Assembly (NCBI RefSeq): GCF_019104725.1
Contig: NZ_JAHRXF010000013.1
Span: 1-64,000 of the forward strand
Length of the DNA stretch: 64,000 bases
Reading direction: 5' to 3'
Origin: Streptomyces corallincola
GTDB lineage: Bacteria > Actinomycetota > Actinomycetes > Streptomycetales > Streptomycetaceae
The translations under genes were made by a program, and so were the position numbers. Within the stretch, counting starts at the first letter, position 1, and each line of letters begins with the position of its first letter. The notes under the pieces were generated by a model. It was not told the origin of the DNA. It did not search any database and saw nothing but the letters and a program-made list of their open reading frames with translations. Below are positions 42,277-51,462 of the stretch, one piece after another.

Positions 42277-43263
42277 CTACTCCTCGATGCCGTCGTCGCT
42301 GCGGAAGCGGCGCCAGATGTGGGTGCGGTGGAGGACGTAGAGGGCGACGACGAGGACGCCCACCTGGAGGCCGACGGCGAGCAGCCAGAAGAGGACCCTG
42401 CTCTGGATGACGTCGGTGAGGTAGGTGAAGTTCATGCCGAAGTAGCCGGTGAGGAACGACAGCGGCAGGAAGATCGTGGAGACGATGGCGAGGCGGTTGA
42501 TGACGCCGTTCTGCTCACCGGCCACGAGTGAGGAGTACCCGGCGAAGGCGCGGCGGGTGGCTTCCTGGAGCGCCTCGATGTCGTTGAGGGCGAGCCGTCC
42601 CGTGTGCTGGAACTCCTGTACCAGGCGCAGGCGTTCCTCGGGGAAGTCGCGGTTGACCATACGGCGCCCGAACATCTCTTCGGTGGCCTGGAGGTAGGGC
42701 AGCAGGAAGCGGTGCAGGACGGCCGCGCGGCGGCGCAGCCGGGTGAGCCGGTAGATCTGCTCGGGCCGTCGCCGCTCGAACATGGCGTCCTCCAGGTCCT
42801 CCACCTGGAGCAGGTACTTGGTCGCCTCCCGCCGGAAGGTGTCCAGTGCCTCCTGGAGCAGCAGGAACAGCATGGCGGGCGTGTCGGCGGGGTTCTCCGC
42901 CTCCAGCCGTTCGATGACGGCGCGCAGCGACCTGGCCGGGCCCCGGTGCAGCGCGACGATGTGCCGTTCGGTGGCCAGCATGTGCACGTGCGACACGTGC
43001 CCCTTCTCCACCACGGGCACCACGAACCCCGCGCTGTGCCCGACGTAGTCCGCCCGCGCCGGTTCCTCCGTCCGCCCGAACCACTTCGGCGACTCGTGCT
43101 CCAGCCCCAGCTCCTTGACGACCGGCCGCGCGTCGGCGGACGGCTCGTCCCCCACATGCACGTCCACCAGCAGGAAGTCCGACTCCGCCAGCCTCCTCCG
43201 GGCCTCCGCCGCGCTCGCCCGAGCCACCGTCGCCCCCGGCATCCCCACCACCGAAACGATCAT
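42277..43263 (-). CDS. corA: CorA-family divalent metal (Mg2+) transporter
   Basis: This 328-residue inner-membrane protein has a long cytoplasmic N-terminal alpha/beta domain (FLLVDVHVGDEPSADARPV to about residue 240), a long helix (RLRLVQEFQHTGRLALNDIEALQEATRRAFAGY) and two C-terminal transmembrane helices. TM1 (AIVSTIFLPLSFLTGYFGMNF) ends with the signature GMNF and TM2 (FWLLAVGLQVGVLVVALYVL) is followed by a basic tail. These are diagnostic of the CorA pentameric Mg2+ channel. ATG 43263 is the preferred start; alternative upstream starts at 43269 or 43371 would add an unconserved leader. Confidence 0.9.
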   Translation of the reverse strand: MIVSVVGMPGATVARASAAEARRRLAESDFLLVDVHVGDEPSADARPVVKELGLEHESPKWFGRTEEPARADYVGHSAGFVVPVVEKGHVSHVHMLATERHIVALHRGPARSLRAVIERLEAENPADTPAMLFLLLQEALDTFRREATKYLLQVEDLEDAMFERRRPEQIYRLTRLRRRAAVLHRFLLPYLQATEEMFGRRMVNRDFPEERLRLVQEFQHTGRLALNDIEALQEATRRAFAGYSSLVAGEQNGVINRLAIVSTIFLPLSFLTGYFGMNFTYLTDVIQSRVLFWLLAVGLQVGVLVVALYVLHRTHIWRRFRSDDGIEE

Positions 43264-43475
43264 CACCCTCACCGCCCATTCCGGAACCCACGCACTTCTC
43301 GCTACCCACTCCCACCCCACGCGTAGCACCCCGGACAACCCAATGGACCCCACGGACCCGCACCTCGGCACGGCTGACAGGGGTACGGGCCCACCGCCCT
43401 CCGACGCCCACGCGCGCGGGGAGCGCGGGCGTGGTCAGGTCAGGGAGGGGCGGGAGGGGTGGGAGCGAGGCGTCC

Positions 43476-43913
43476 CTACGGCCACACCAGGCAATAAGCC
43501 TGATGCCCCGCCTCGTGCAGCCGGTGGCTGAAGTCCTGCCACTCGTGCAGCAGCCGGTACACGTTGAAGGCGTCCCGGGGACCGCCCCGGTCCGGGACGG
43601 TGGACCAGATGAAGGCCGCCGCGCCCACGGCTTCCTCGCCGATGCCGCGCAGAGGGTCCACGACCGTCATGGGGAGCTTGACGACCGCGTAGTCCGGGTG
43701 GAGGACGACCAGTTCGAGCGGGGGAACCTTGTGCAGGGGGACGCCTTCGATGCCGGTGAGGACCATCGCGGCCATCGTCTCGGGCTTGATGTTGGTGAAC
43801 ATGCCGTTCATGCCCAGCTCGTCGCCGCCGAGTTCCTCGGGACGCATGGAGATGGGGACGCGGGCCGCTGTGGCGCCGTCCGGCGCGCCGAAGTATTTGT
43901 AGGTCACCCCCAC
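43476..43913 (-). CDS. Conserved streptomycete protein of unknown function (C-terminal part of a possibly frameshifted gene)
   Basis: This soluble protein of about 145 residues reads (M)GVTYKYFGAPDG at its start and includes VPISMRPEELGGDELGMNG, LVVLHPDYAVVKLPMTVVDP, EEAVGAAAFIWSTVPD and a C-terminal HEWQDFSHRLHEAGHQAYCL. It is a conserved Streptomyces family of unknown function. The start is uncertain: GTG 43913 or 43907. The same frame stays open to 44363 with a Glu/Arg-rich stretch of good codon bias, and another frame further upstream has an ATG with a ribosome binding site (44419), so a longer, frameshifted form is possible. It has no signal peptide or membrane segment. Confidence 0.7.
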   Translation of the reverse strand: MGVTYKYFGAPDGATAARVPISMRPEELGGDELGMNGMFTNIKPETMAAMVLTGIEGVPLHKVPPLELVVLHPDYAVVKLPMTVVDPLRGIGEEAVGAAAFIWSTVPDRGGPRDAFNVYRLLHEWQDFSHRLHEAGHQAYCLVWP

Positions 43914-44703
43914 CCGACCACCATTCCCGCTCGCCGCCCGCAGGCGGTCGCCCCGGTGCTCCGGCCGTCGTGCCGAGCGCCGTCCGGCCGGGCGTTCCGG
44001 CTGCCGGTCGTACCGCTCGGGCTCGACGGCCGAGCCGCCCGGTGCACCTTGTACGCCGTGTGCGCCCTGCACACCCGTCGCACCCGCACCCGCGCCAGTG
44101 ACGCCCTGGCTCCGCTTGCCGTCGGACTGCCGTACCTCGGACACCTCCGGCAGCTCGGACAGTCCCGGCAGCTCCTGCGGGGCCGGACGCGTCTCGGGTC
44201 CACTCCTGGAAGCCTCGCCCCGCGCGACCTCGCCCCGGGACACCTCGCGGGAACTCTCCCGAGCCCCCTCCGTCTCCTCCGCCTCGCGCCGGTGCTTGCC
44301 ACGCCGGGCACGTCGAGGACCCAGGTCGTCAGTCCCCTCGCCCAGTCCGCCACCGCGATGCATATCTCCACCCGACTGCTTTGCTGGGGCGCGTGACCCC
44401 CGCCGCGCAACCCGATCATCGTGTCAGTGACCTCCCCCACGGCCGTCCGCCGAAACGTACGGCGGAACAACCGGCGGAACAACACTGTCCGGTCTCCGAT
44501 CCCCGGCCGGCGGTCCCCGGCCACCGGTCCCACATCCATACGTGCCGCACCGGCCGTGCGTATCACCGCTCAGTCTCGCAGATGCCGGACCGGCCCGGCC
44601 GGGAGTGAAGACCGAGGCCGACGGCCCGGCGGGCGGCGCTCGGCCTACCCTGAGGAGGTCACCCCGCACACCGGAGTCCCAGAAGCCGGAGAAACCGCAC
44701 GTC
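43914..44703. other. 790-base region without a clear intact gene, upstream of hemL
   Basis: No complete gene is convincing here. On the minus strand two adjacent frames show Streptomyces-like codon bias in succession, suggesting a decayed or frameshifted gene (44419 down to 43476). A 12-base direct repeat (44460-44483) and the promoter region of hemL complete the content. The hemL-proximal 200 bases should contain its promoter, but no strong consensus is visible. Confidence 0.5.
44460..44483. repeat. 12-base tandem duplication upstream of the possible frameshifted gene
   Basis: CGGCGGAACAAC occurs twice in direct tandem (44460-44471 and 44472-44483), about 40 bases upstream of the ATG at 44419 on the minus strand. 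The surrounding sequence is non-coding on the plus strand. Confidence 0.8.
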
Positions 44704-46032
44704 ATGAGCGCTCAGAGCGAACTGCCGTACCCCTATGAAGCGCCCGCCTCGCAGGCGCTGTTCGACCGTGCCTCCGTCGTCACGCCCGGCGGGGTGAACT
44801 CCCCGGTACGCGCCTTCCGCGCGGTCGGCGGCACGCCCCGGTTCATGGTCTCGGGCAACGGCCCGTACCTCCGGGACGCCGACGGCCGGGAGTACGTGGA
44901 CCTCGTCTGCTCCTGGGGGCCGATGATCCTGGGCCACGCGCACCCCGAGGTGATCGCCGCCGTACAGGAGGCCGTGGCGCGCGGCACCTCCTTCGGCACG
45001 CCCGGTGAGGGCGAGGTCGCGCTCGCCGAGGAGATCGTCGCCCGCGTGGCGCCGGTGGAGCAGGTACGGCTGGTCAGCAGCGGCACCGAGGCCACCATGT
45101 CCGCCATCCGCCTCGCGCGCGGCTTCACCCGCCGTGCCAAGGTGATCAAGTTCGCCGGGTGCTACCACGGCCACGTGGACTCCCTGCTGGCCGCCGCCGG
45201 AAGCGGGGTCGCCACCTTCGCGCTCCCGGACACCCCCGGCGTCACCGGCGCCCAGGCGGGCGACACGATCGTGCTGCCGTACAACGACCTCGAAGCGGTG
45301 CAGGAGGCGTTCCACCGGTACCCCGGCGAGATCGCCTGCGTGATCACCGAGGCGTCGCCCGGCAACATGGGCGTCGTCCCGCCCGCCCCCGGCTTCAACC
45401 AGGGGCTGAAGGACAACTGCCGCAAGAACGGCGCCCTGTTCATCTCCGACGAGGTGATGACGGGCTTCCGCACCAGCCGCGCCGGGTGGTACGGCATCGA
45501 CGGTGTCGCCCCCGACCTGATGACCTTCGGCAAGGTCATGGGCGGCGGCTTCCCGGCCGCCGCCTTCGGCGGGCGCGCCGACGTGATGGAGCACCTGGCC
45601 CCCGCCGGGCCCGTCTACCAGGCCGGGACCCTCTCCGGGAACCCGGTCGCCACCGCCGCCGGTCTCGCCCAGCTCCGGCTGCTCGACGACGCCGCGTACG
45701 AGAAGGTGGACGCGGTCTCCGAGCAGATCCGCACGCTGGTGTCGGAGGCGCTGGGCAAGGAGGGCGTGGCGCACCGGGTGCAGACCGCGTCCAACATGTT
45801 CTCGGTGTTCTTCGCCGACCGGCAGGTGCGGGACTACGAGGACGCCAAGCGGCAGGAGTCGTTCCGCTTCACCGCCTTCTTCCACTCGCTGCTGGCGAAC
45901 GGCGTCTATCTGCCGCCGTCGTCCTTCGAGTCCTGGTTCGTGTCCACGGCCCACGACGAGCGGGCCATCCAGAAGATCGCCGACGCCCTCCCGGCGGCGG
46001 CCCGAGCCGCCGCGGAGGCCACGGCAGCATGA
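44704..46032 (+). CDS. hemL: Glutamate-1-semialdehyde 2,1-aminomutase
   Basis: HemL converts glutamate-1-semialdehyde to 5-aminolevulinate, the step after HemA, using pyridoxal phosphate. The 442-residue protein has the N-terminal [44 protein letters not shown] near residue 120, [11 protein letters not shown], the acidic [12 protein letters not shown] near residue 245 and the PLP-lysine motif [20 protein letters not shown] near residue 270. Length is standard. ATG 44704 gives [14 protein letters not shown]. The stop overlaps the start of the phosphatase gene (ATGA). It is far from the rex-hemACD operon in this window, so haem precursor genes are in three transcription units. Confidence 0.97.
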   Translation: MSAQSELPYPYEAPASQALFDRASVVTPGGVNSPVRAFRAVGGTPRFMVSGNGPYLRDADGREYVDLVCSWGPMILGHAHPEVIAAVQEAVARGTSFGTPGEGEVALAEEIVARVAPVEQVRLVSSGTEATMSAIRLARGFTRRAKVIKFAGCYHGHVDSLLAAAGSGVATFALPDTPGVTGAQAGDTIVLPYNDLEAVQEAFHRYPGEIACVITEASPGNMGVVPPAPGFNQGLKDNCRKNGALFISDEVMTGFRTSRAGWYGIDGVAPDLMTFGKVMGGGFPAAAFGGRADVMEHLAPAGPVYQAGTLSGNPVATAAGLAQLRLLDDAAYEKVDAVSEQIRTLVSEALGKEGVAHRVQTASNMFSVFFADRQVRDYEDAKRQESFRFTAFFHSLLANGVYLPPSSFESWFVSTAHDERAIQKIADALPAAARAAAEATAA

Positions 46033-46775
46033 GCAGCAACGGCAGCACCACCCCTCACGACGACGGCGCCACCCCCGGCGACGGCAGCACCCCCCGCACC
46101 GGGTCCGAGCTGACCGTCGTCCATCTGATGCGACACGGCGAGGTCGCCAACCCCGAGGGCGTCCTGTACGGGCGGCTCCCCGGCTACCACCTCTCCGAGC
46201 TGGGCCGGGAGATGGCCGAGCGGGTCGCGGAGCACCTCGCGGGGCGGGACGTGGTCGAAGTCACCGCCTCCCCGCTGGAGCGGGCGCAGGAGACGGCCAC
46301 CCCGATCGCCAAGGCGCACGGGCTCGACCTCGGCAGCGACGAGCGGCTGATCGAGGCGGACAACGTCTTCCAGGGCAAGACCTTCGGCGTCGGCGACGGC
46401 GCCCTGCGCAACCCGGACAACTGGAAGCACCTCACCAACCCGTTCCGGCCGTCCTGGGGCGAGCCGTACATCGACCAGGTGGTCCGGATGATGGGCGCGC
46501 TCAACGCGGCCAAGGACCGGGCGCGCGGCCACGAGGCGGTCCTCGTCAGCCACCAGCTGCCGATCTGGACCGTACGTTCGTACGTCGAGCGGCGGCGGCT
46601 GTGGCACGACCCGCGCAAGCGGCAGTGCACGCTCGCCTCCGTGACCTCGTTCACCTTCCAGGGCGACCGGATCGTCTCGGTGGGCTACTCCGAGCCCGCG
46701 ATCGACCTGGTGCCCGCCCATCTGCGGGCCGGGGCGAAGCCGGTGGCCGGGAAGAGCAAGGCGTTCGGCGCCTGA
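46029..46775 (+). CDS. Histidine phosphatase (phosphoglycerate mutase-like) family protein
   Basis: This 248-residue protein has the histidine phosphatase catalytic core: [15 protein letters not shown] (RHG motif, phospho-acceptor His near residue 35), [10 protein letters not shown] and the second His in [12 protein letters not shown] near residue 173. A disordered N-terminal leader of 26 residues rich in Asp, Gly and Thr precedes it. The family dephosphorylates small metabolites or proteins; the substrate is unknown. It is coupled to hemL by overlapping stop and start codons (ATGA), which links it to tetrapyrrole synthesis by context only. A strong hairpin follows. Confidence 0.9.
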   Translation: MSSNGSTTPHDDGATPGDGSTPRTGSELTVVHLMRHGEVANPEGVLYGRLPGYHLSELGREMAERVAEHLAGRDVVEVTASPLERAQETATPIAKAHGLDLGSDERLIEADNVFQGKTFGVGDGALRNPDNWKHLTNPFRPSWGEPYIDQVVRMMGALNAAKDRARGHEAVLVSHQLPIWTVRSYVERRRLWHDPRKRQCTLASVTSFTFQGDRIVSVGYSEPAIDLVPAHLRAGAKPVAGKSKAFGA

Positions 46776-46785
46776 GCCGCACCCG

Positions 46786-46813
46786 GAGCGGGTCGGGCGG
46801 ACCCGACCCGCTC
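46786..46813 (+). terminator. Terminator of the hemL-phosphatase operon
   Basis: Perfect 12-base arms (46786-46797 and 46802-46813) with a 4-base loop lie 10 bases after the phosphatase stop codon. Confidence 0.9.
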
Positions 46814-46951
46814 AACCGCCCCGTGCGCGACCGGAGTCGATCACTTCCTTCGCGTTTGTTGTGAAAAGAGTATGAAGTCAGGGAACTTTCCCGATCGTCG
46901 CGTCATCTGACGAGGTGACCATTCACCAGGCGCGACGAATCGGGGAACCCC

Positions 46952-48277
46952 ATGCGCACCAACTCCCGCCCGCTGACCCGCCGGGGCATGATCGGCCTCG
47001 GCGCGGGCGCGGCGGCCGCCGCCGGGCTCGCCGGATGCGGGACGCTCACGTCCCCGGGTGCCGGGAAGCCGTCCGCCGGGGGCACCCGGACCGCCGCGGC
47101 CGGTACGGGACCGAGCGGCGGGAGCAGTGAGCGCCCGGCCCGGCTGATCGGGGACGGCTCCACCTCCTTCACCGGCGCCCAGCCGCACCAGCCGCCCCGG
47201 CCCGAGCCGCTGGAGCCCGGCCAGACCCCGCCCCAGTTCGTGGTCTTCTCCTGGGACGGCGCCGGTGAGGTCGGCAACGGGCTCTTCCCGCGCTTCCTGG
47301 ACCTGGCCAAGGAGCACGGCGCGAGCATGACCTTCTTCCTCTCCGGGCTCTATCTGCTGCCCGAGTCCAAGAAGCGGCTGTACGACCCGCCGAACAACCC
47401 GCGCGGCGCCTCCGACATCGGCTACCTCACCGACGAGCACGTCAAGGCCACCCTCGCCAACGTGCACCGCGCCTGGCTGGAGGGGCACGAGATCGGCACC
47501 CACTTCAACGGGCACTTCTGCGGCGGCACCGGCACCGTCGGCAACTGGACCCCGGCGCAGTGGAAGAGCGAGATCGCGCAGGCCAAGGCGTTCGTCAAGG
47601 AGTGGCGCACCAACACCGGCTGGACCGACCTGCCCCCGCTCCCGTTCGACTACGACAAGGAGCTGACCGGCGGCCGTACGCCCTGTCTGCTCGGCCAGGA
47701 CAAGCTGCTGCCCACCGCCCGCGAGCTGGGCTGGCGCTACGACGCCTCCTCGCCCGGCGGCCGACAGGTCTGGCCCACGAAGAAGCTCGGCGTCTGGGAC
47801 CTCCCGCTCCAGCAGATACCTTTCCCCGGCCACTCGTTCGAGGTCCTGTCGATGGACTACAACATGCTCGCCAACCAGTCCGTGAACACCACCAAGGCGC
47901 CCGCGTACAACTACCCGCACTGGCGCCGCCAGTCGGCCGACGCCTACATATCCGGCTTCAAGCGGGCGTACGAGACGAACCGGGCGCCCTTCTTCGTCGG
48001 CAACCACTTCGAGCAGTGGAACGGCGGGATCTACATGGACTCCGTCGAGGAGGCGTTCCAGCACATCGCCGCCGAGAAGGAGAAGGGCGGGGACGTACGG
48101 CTCGTCTCCTTCAAGCAGTTCGTGGAGTGGATCGACGTCCAGGAGCCCGAGGTGCTGGACCGGCTGCGTACCCTGGACGTCGGGCAGCGCCCGGCGGGGG
48201 GCTGGAAGCGGTTCGGGCGGGACGGCTCCGGTCCGACGGGCGGCGCCACCGGCTCGGGCACCTCCGACGGTGCCTGA
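46952..48277 (+). CDS. Tat-exported lipoprotein, polysaccharide-deacetylase family
   Basis: This 441-residue protein has a signal with a twin-arginine motif (LTRRGMIGLGAGAA) and a lipobox (LAGC near residue 29), so it is probably a folded Tat-exported lipoprotein. A Gly/Ser/Ala linker is followed by a polysaccharide deacetylase-type fold: FVVFSWDGAGEVGN (first Asp of the metal motif) near residue 97, EGHEIGTHFNGHFCGG (the HxxxH zinc site region) near residue 178, and later strands. It may deacetylate cell-wall polymers; the true substrate is unknown. ATG 46952 is preceded by a weak GGGGAA site. It precedes the cytochrome c maturation genes but is separated by 90 bases. Confidence 0.85.
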   Translation: MRTNSRPLTRRGMIGLGAGAAAAAGLAGCGTLTSPGAGKPSAGGTRTAAAGTGPSGGSSERPARLIGDGSTSFTGAQPHQPPRPEPLEPGQTPPQFVVFSWDGAGEVGNGLFPRFLDLAKEHGASMTFFLSGLYLLPESKKRLYDPPNNPRGASDIGYLTDEHVKATLANVHRAWLEGHEIGTHFNGHFCGGTGTVGNWTPAQWKSEIAQAKAFVKEWRTNTGWTDLPPLPFDYDKELTGGRTPCLLGQDKLLPTARELGWRYDASSPGGRQVWPTKKLGVWDLPLQQIPFPGHSFEVLSMDYNMLANQSVNTTKAPAYNYPHWRRQSADAYISGFKRAYETNRAPFFVGNHFEQWNGGIYMDSVEEAFQHIAAEKEKGGDVRLVSFKQFVEWIDVQEPEVLDRLRTLDVGQRPAGGWKRFGRDGSGPTGGATGSGTSDGA

Positions 48278-48368
48278 AATGCCCGGTGTGAATACCGCCT
48301 GAAATGGGGATTTCCGCCCGGCAGGGGGGCGGGGGAGATCCCCGGAACAGCCATGCGAAACTTTTCAC

Positions 48369-48959
48369 ATGAGTACCCGTAGCCGTGCCGCCCTGCTCGG
48401 TGCCGTGGCCGCCGCGGCGGCCCTGACCCTGTCCGCGTGCGGCAACGGCGGCACCTCCGGCGGGGGCGGCAACACCAACTTCGTCACCGGCAACGGCGGT
48501 ATCGCCACCGTCGCCGCGGGCAAGCGCACGGCCGCCCCCGACCTCTCCGGCAAGACCCTCGACGGCAAGCCGCTGAACGTCGCCGACTTCAAGGGCCAGG
48601 TCGTCGTCCTCAACTTCTGGGGCTCCTGGTGCGGCCCGTGCCGCGCGGAGGCGGGCGCCTTCGCCAAGGTGGCCAAGGCGTACGACGGCAAGGGCGTCCA
48701 GTTCGTCGGCGTCAACACCCGCGACGCCAACACCACGCAGGCCATCGCCTTCGAGAAGGAACGCGGCGTCGGCTACCCGAGCCTGTACGACCCGACCGGC
48801 AGACTGATGCTCCGCTTCGGCAAGGGCACGCTGAACCCGCAGTTCGTGCCGTCCACGCTCATCCTCGACCAGCACGGCAGGATCGCCGCACGCGCCCTGG
48901 AACAGCTGGACGCGACCACGCTGACGGACATGATCAAGCCCGTCCTCGCGGGGAAGTGA
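48369..48959 (+). CDS. resA: ResA/TlpA-like thiol-disulfide oxidoreductase, lipoprotein
   Basis: This 196-residue lipoprotein has the signal MSTRSRAALLGAVAAAAALTLSAC (LSAC), a Gly/Asn linker and a thioredoxin-type domain with VVVLNFWGSWCGPCRAEA (WCGPC near residue 88) and the cis-Pro segment FVPSTLILDQHG near residue 158. In System II it keeps the CXXCH haem-binding cysteines of apocytochrome c reduced on the outer face of the membrane. The next gene, CcdA, starts 2 bases after its stop, and resB and ccsB follow, so it is the first gene of a four-gene maturation operon. Confidence 0.93.
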   Translation: MSTRSRAALLGAVAAAAALTLSACGNGGTSGGGGNTNFVTGNGGIATVAAGKRTAAPDLSGKTLDGKPLNVADFKGQVVVLNFWGSWCGPCRAEAGAFAKVAKAYDGKGVQFVGVNTRDANTTQAIAFEKERGVGYPSLYDPTGRLMLRFGKGTLNPQFVPSTLILDQHGRIAARALEQLDATTLTDMIKPVLAGK

Positions 48960-48960
48960 C

Positions 48961-49761
48961 GTGAGCGCCACCCTGACGCTCGCGGCGGCCCAGCACGTCC
49001 CCCTCACGCTCGCCGCCACCGGCACCAACCAGACCGTGCTCAGCGGCGCCCTGCTGCTCGCCCTGCCGGTCGCCGTGCTCGGCGGGCTCGTCTCCTTCTT
49101 CTCGCCCTGCGTGCTGCCGCTCGTCCCCGGCTACCTCTCCTACGTCACCGGGGTCGCCGGTACCGACCTGGCCGAGGCCCGCCGGGGCCGGATGGCGCTC
49201 GGCGCCGCCCTGTTCGTCCTCGGGTTCACCGCCGTGTTCGTCTCCGGCGGCGCCCTCTTCGGCTTCTTCGGCTCGACGCTGCTCGGCCACCGGGACACCC
49301 TGAGCAAGGTGCTCGGCGTCCTGATGATCGCGCTGGGGCTCTTCTTCATGGGCCTGCTGCCCCGGCTCACCCAGCGCGAGTTCCGGTTCCACCGCCGCCC
49401 GACCGCCGGGCTCGTCGGCGCGCCGCTGCTCGGCGCGCTGTTCGGCATCGGCTGGACGCCCTGCATCGGCCCGACCCTCGGCTCGGTCGTCGCACTGTCC
49501 TCCACCCAGGCCAGCGCCGGGCGGGGCGCGCTGCTGACCGTCGCCTACTGCGCGGGCCTCGGCATCCCGTTCGTCCTCACCGCCGTCGCCTTCCGCAAGG
49601 CGCTCGGCGCGTTCGGCTGGGTCAAGCGGCACTACGTCTGGGTCATGCGGCTCGGCGGCACCATGATGATCGTGACCGGCGTCCTGCTTCTCACCGGCGC
49701 GTGGGACAGTCTCGTGGGGTACGTCCAGGGCTGGTCCGCCGGCTTCACTGTGGGGATCTGA
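48961..49761 (+). CDS. ccdA: CcdA, cytochrome c biogenesis protein (thiol-disulfide transporter)
   Basis: This 266-residue protein has six transmembrane helices. The two conserved Cys-Pro motifs FFSPCVLPLVPGYLSYVTG near residue 44 and GIGWTPCIGPTLGS near residue 165 mark the DsbD/CcdA family that carries reducing equivalents across the membrane to ResA. GTG 48961 lies 1 base after the ResA stop. The N-terminus before TM1 is unusually Thr/Ala-rich. A gap of 3 bases separates it from resB. Confidence 0.95.
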   Translation: MSATLTLAAAQHVPLTLAATGTNQTVLSGALLLALPVAVLGGLVSFFSPCVLPLVPGYLSYVTGVAGTDLAEARRGRMALGAALFVLGFTAVFVSGGALFGFFGSTLLGHRDTLSKVLGVLMIALGLFFMGLLPRLTQREFRFHRRPTAGLVGAPLLGALFGIGWTPCIGPTLGSVVALSSTQASAGRGALLTVAYCAGLGIPFVLTAVAFRKALGAFGWVKRHYVWVMRLGGTMMIVTGVLLLTGAWDSLVGYVQGWSAGFTVGI

Positions 49762-49764
49762 TCA

Positions 49765-51462
49765 ATGAGCGACACCGAAACCGACACGAGCCGGGAACCG
49801 GAGGAACTGAGCGCCGCGGGCTCCCAGCTCTCCACCGCCCCGCTGGAGGAGAGCGCGTCCGCGCCGCCCGGCCTGGGCGTCATCGGCTGGGCGCGCTGGT
49901 TCTGGCGGCAGCTCACCTCGATGCGGGTCGCGCTGCTGCTCCTGCTGCTGCTCTCGCTCGGCGCGATCCCCGGCTCGCTCATCCCGCAGACCGGCGCCGA
50001 CATCAACAAGGTCGCCGACTTCCGCAAGGCGCACACCACCCTCGCGCCCCTCTACGACCGGCTCGGCCTGTTCCACGTCTACAGCTCGGTGTGGTTCTCC
50101 GCGATCTACATCCTGCTGTTCGTCTCCCTCATCGGCTGCATCGTCCCGCGCACCTGGCAGTTCGTCGGCCAGCTGCGCGGCCGTCCGCCCGGTGCCCCCA
50201 GGCGCCTCGACCGGCTGCCCGCGCACACCACCTGGCGCACCACCGCCGACCCCGAGCAGGTCCGCGAGGCCGCGCTCGCGCTGCTGAAGAGGCGCCGCTT
50301 CCGCGCGCACCCCGCCGGGGACGCCGTCGCCGCCGAGAAGGGCTATCTGCGCGAGGTGGGCAACCTCGCCTTCCACATCGCCCTGATCGTGCTGCTCGTC
50401 GCCTTCGCCTCCGGGCAGCTCTACAAGTCCGACGGCAACAAACTGATGGTCGAGGGCGACGGCTTCGCCAACGCCCTGCCGATGTACGACGACTTCAAGT
50501 CCGGGAGCCTCTTCCAGACCCAGGACCTGGTGCCGTTCAGCTTCGACCTGAAGAAGTTCACCGGCACCTACGAGACCAGCGGCCCCAACCGGGGCACCCC
50601 GCGCACCTACGAGGCGAAGATCACGTACAGGGTGGGCGCGTACGGCAAGGAGAAGGCGACCACCGTCAAGGTCAACGAGCCGCTGCGCATCGGCGACTCC
50701 AAGGTCTACCTGGTGAGCCACGGGTACGCCCCGGTCGTCACCGTCCGCGACGGCAGCGGCAAGGTCGTCTACCACGACGCCGTACCCCTGCTCCCGCTGG
50801 ACGGGAACGTCACCTCCAACGGTGTCGTCAAGGTGATGGACGGCTACCGCGACGCGCGGGGCAAGGCCGACCAGCTCGGCTTCCAGGCGTTCTTCGTGCC
50901 CACCTTCGACCCCCGGGCCGGGACCATGCTGTCCCAGTTCCCCGCGCTGGTGAACCCGCTGCTCGCGGTGAACGCCTACCACGGCGACCTGGGTGTCAAC
51001 TCCGGCCGCCCGCAGAGCGTGTACCAGCTGGACACCTCGCGGATGAAGCAGTTCAAGGACGCCAAGGGCCAGCAGCTGAAGAAGCTGCTGCGGCCCGGTG
51101 ACACCCTGACGCTGCCCGACGGCGCCGGATCGCTCACCTTCGACAAGGACATCAAGCAGTGGGCCGGCTTCGAGATCGTCCAGGAGCCGGGCAGCGGCTG
51201 GGCGCTCGGCGGGGCCGTCGTCGCCATCCTCGGGCTCGCCGCCTCGCTGTTCATCCAGCGCCGCCGCGTCTGGGTGCGGGCGGTCACCGGCCCGGACGGC
51301 GTCACCGTCGTGGAGATGGCCGGGCTCGGCCGCAGCGAGTCCGCGAAGGTCCCGGAAGAACTGGGCGACCTCGCCGCCCGCCTCTACGAACAGGCCCCCG
51401 GCGCCCCCGCCGAACCCGACCCCACCACCCGCGCCGTACCCGCCGAAGGGGCTGAGAAGTGA
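49765..51462 (+). CDS. resB: ResB, cytochrome c biogenesis protein
   Basis: This 565-residue membrane protein is the ResB/CcsA-partner of System II. A soluble N-terminal leader (to about residue 40) is followed by transmembrane segments near residues 51-72 (MRVALLLLLLLSLGAIPGSLI), 110-130 and 200-220 (VGNLAFHIALIVLLVAFASGQL), a large external loop with a ResB-type beta region, and a last segment near 475 (GWALGGAVVAILGLAASLFI). With CcsB it forms the haem translocase-ligase that attaches haem to apocytochrome c. The start is 3 bases after the CcdA stop and the stop overlaps the ccsB start (GTGA). Confidence 0.95.
   Translation: MSDTETDTSREPEELSAAGSQLSTAPLEESASAPPGLGVIGWARWFWRQLTSMRVALLLLLLLSLGAIPGSLIPQTGADINKVADFRKAHTTLAPLYDRLGLFHVYSSVWFSAIYILLFVSLIGCIVPRTWQFVGQLRGRPPGAPRRLDRLPAHTTWRTTADPEQVREAALALLKRRRFRAHPAGDAVAAEKGYLREVGNLAFHIALIVLLVAFASGQLYKSDGNKLMVEGDGFANALPMYDDFKSGSLFQTQDLVPFSFDLKKFTGTYETSGPNRGTPRTYEAKITYRVGAYGKEKATTVKVNEPLRIGDSKVYLVSHGYAPVVTVRDGSGKVVYHDAVPLLPLDGNVTSNGVVKVMDGYRDARGKADQLGFQAFFVPTFDPRAGTMLSQFPALVNPLLAVNAYHGDLGVNSGRPQSVYQLDTSRMKQFKDAKGQQLKKLLRPGDTLTLPDGAGSLTFDKDIKQWAGFEIVQEPGSGWALGGAVVAILGLAASLFIQRRRVWVRAVTGPDGVTVVEMAGLGRSESAKVPEELGDLAARLYEQAPGAPAEPDPTTRAVPAEGAEK

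Noticed and set aside
46860..46951. ECF-type promoter (GGAACT and GTCATCTGA-like) before the deacetylase lipoprotein gene
   Set aside because: The spacing does not fit known sigma-E or sigma-R promoters and no consensus could be verified.
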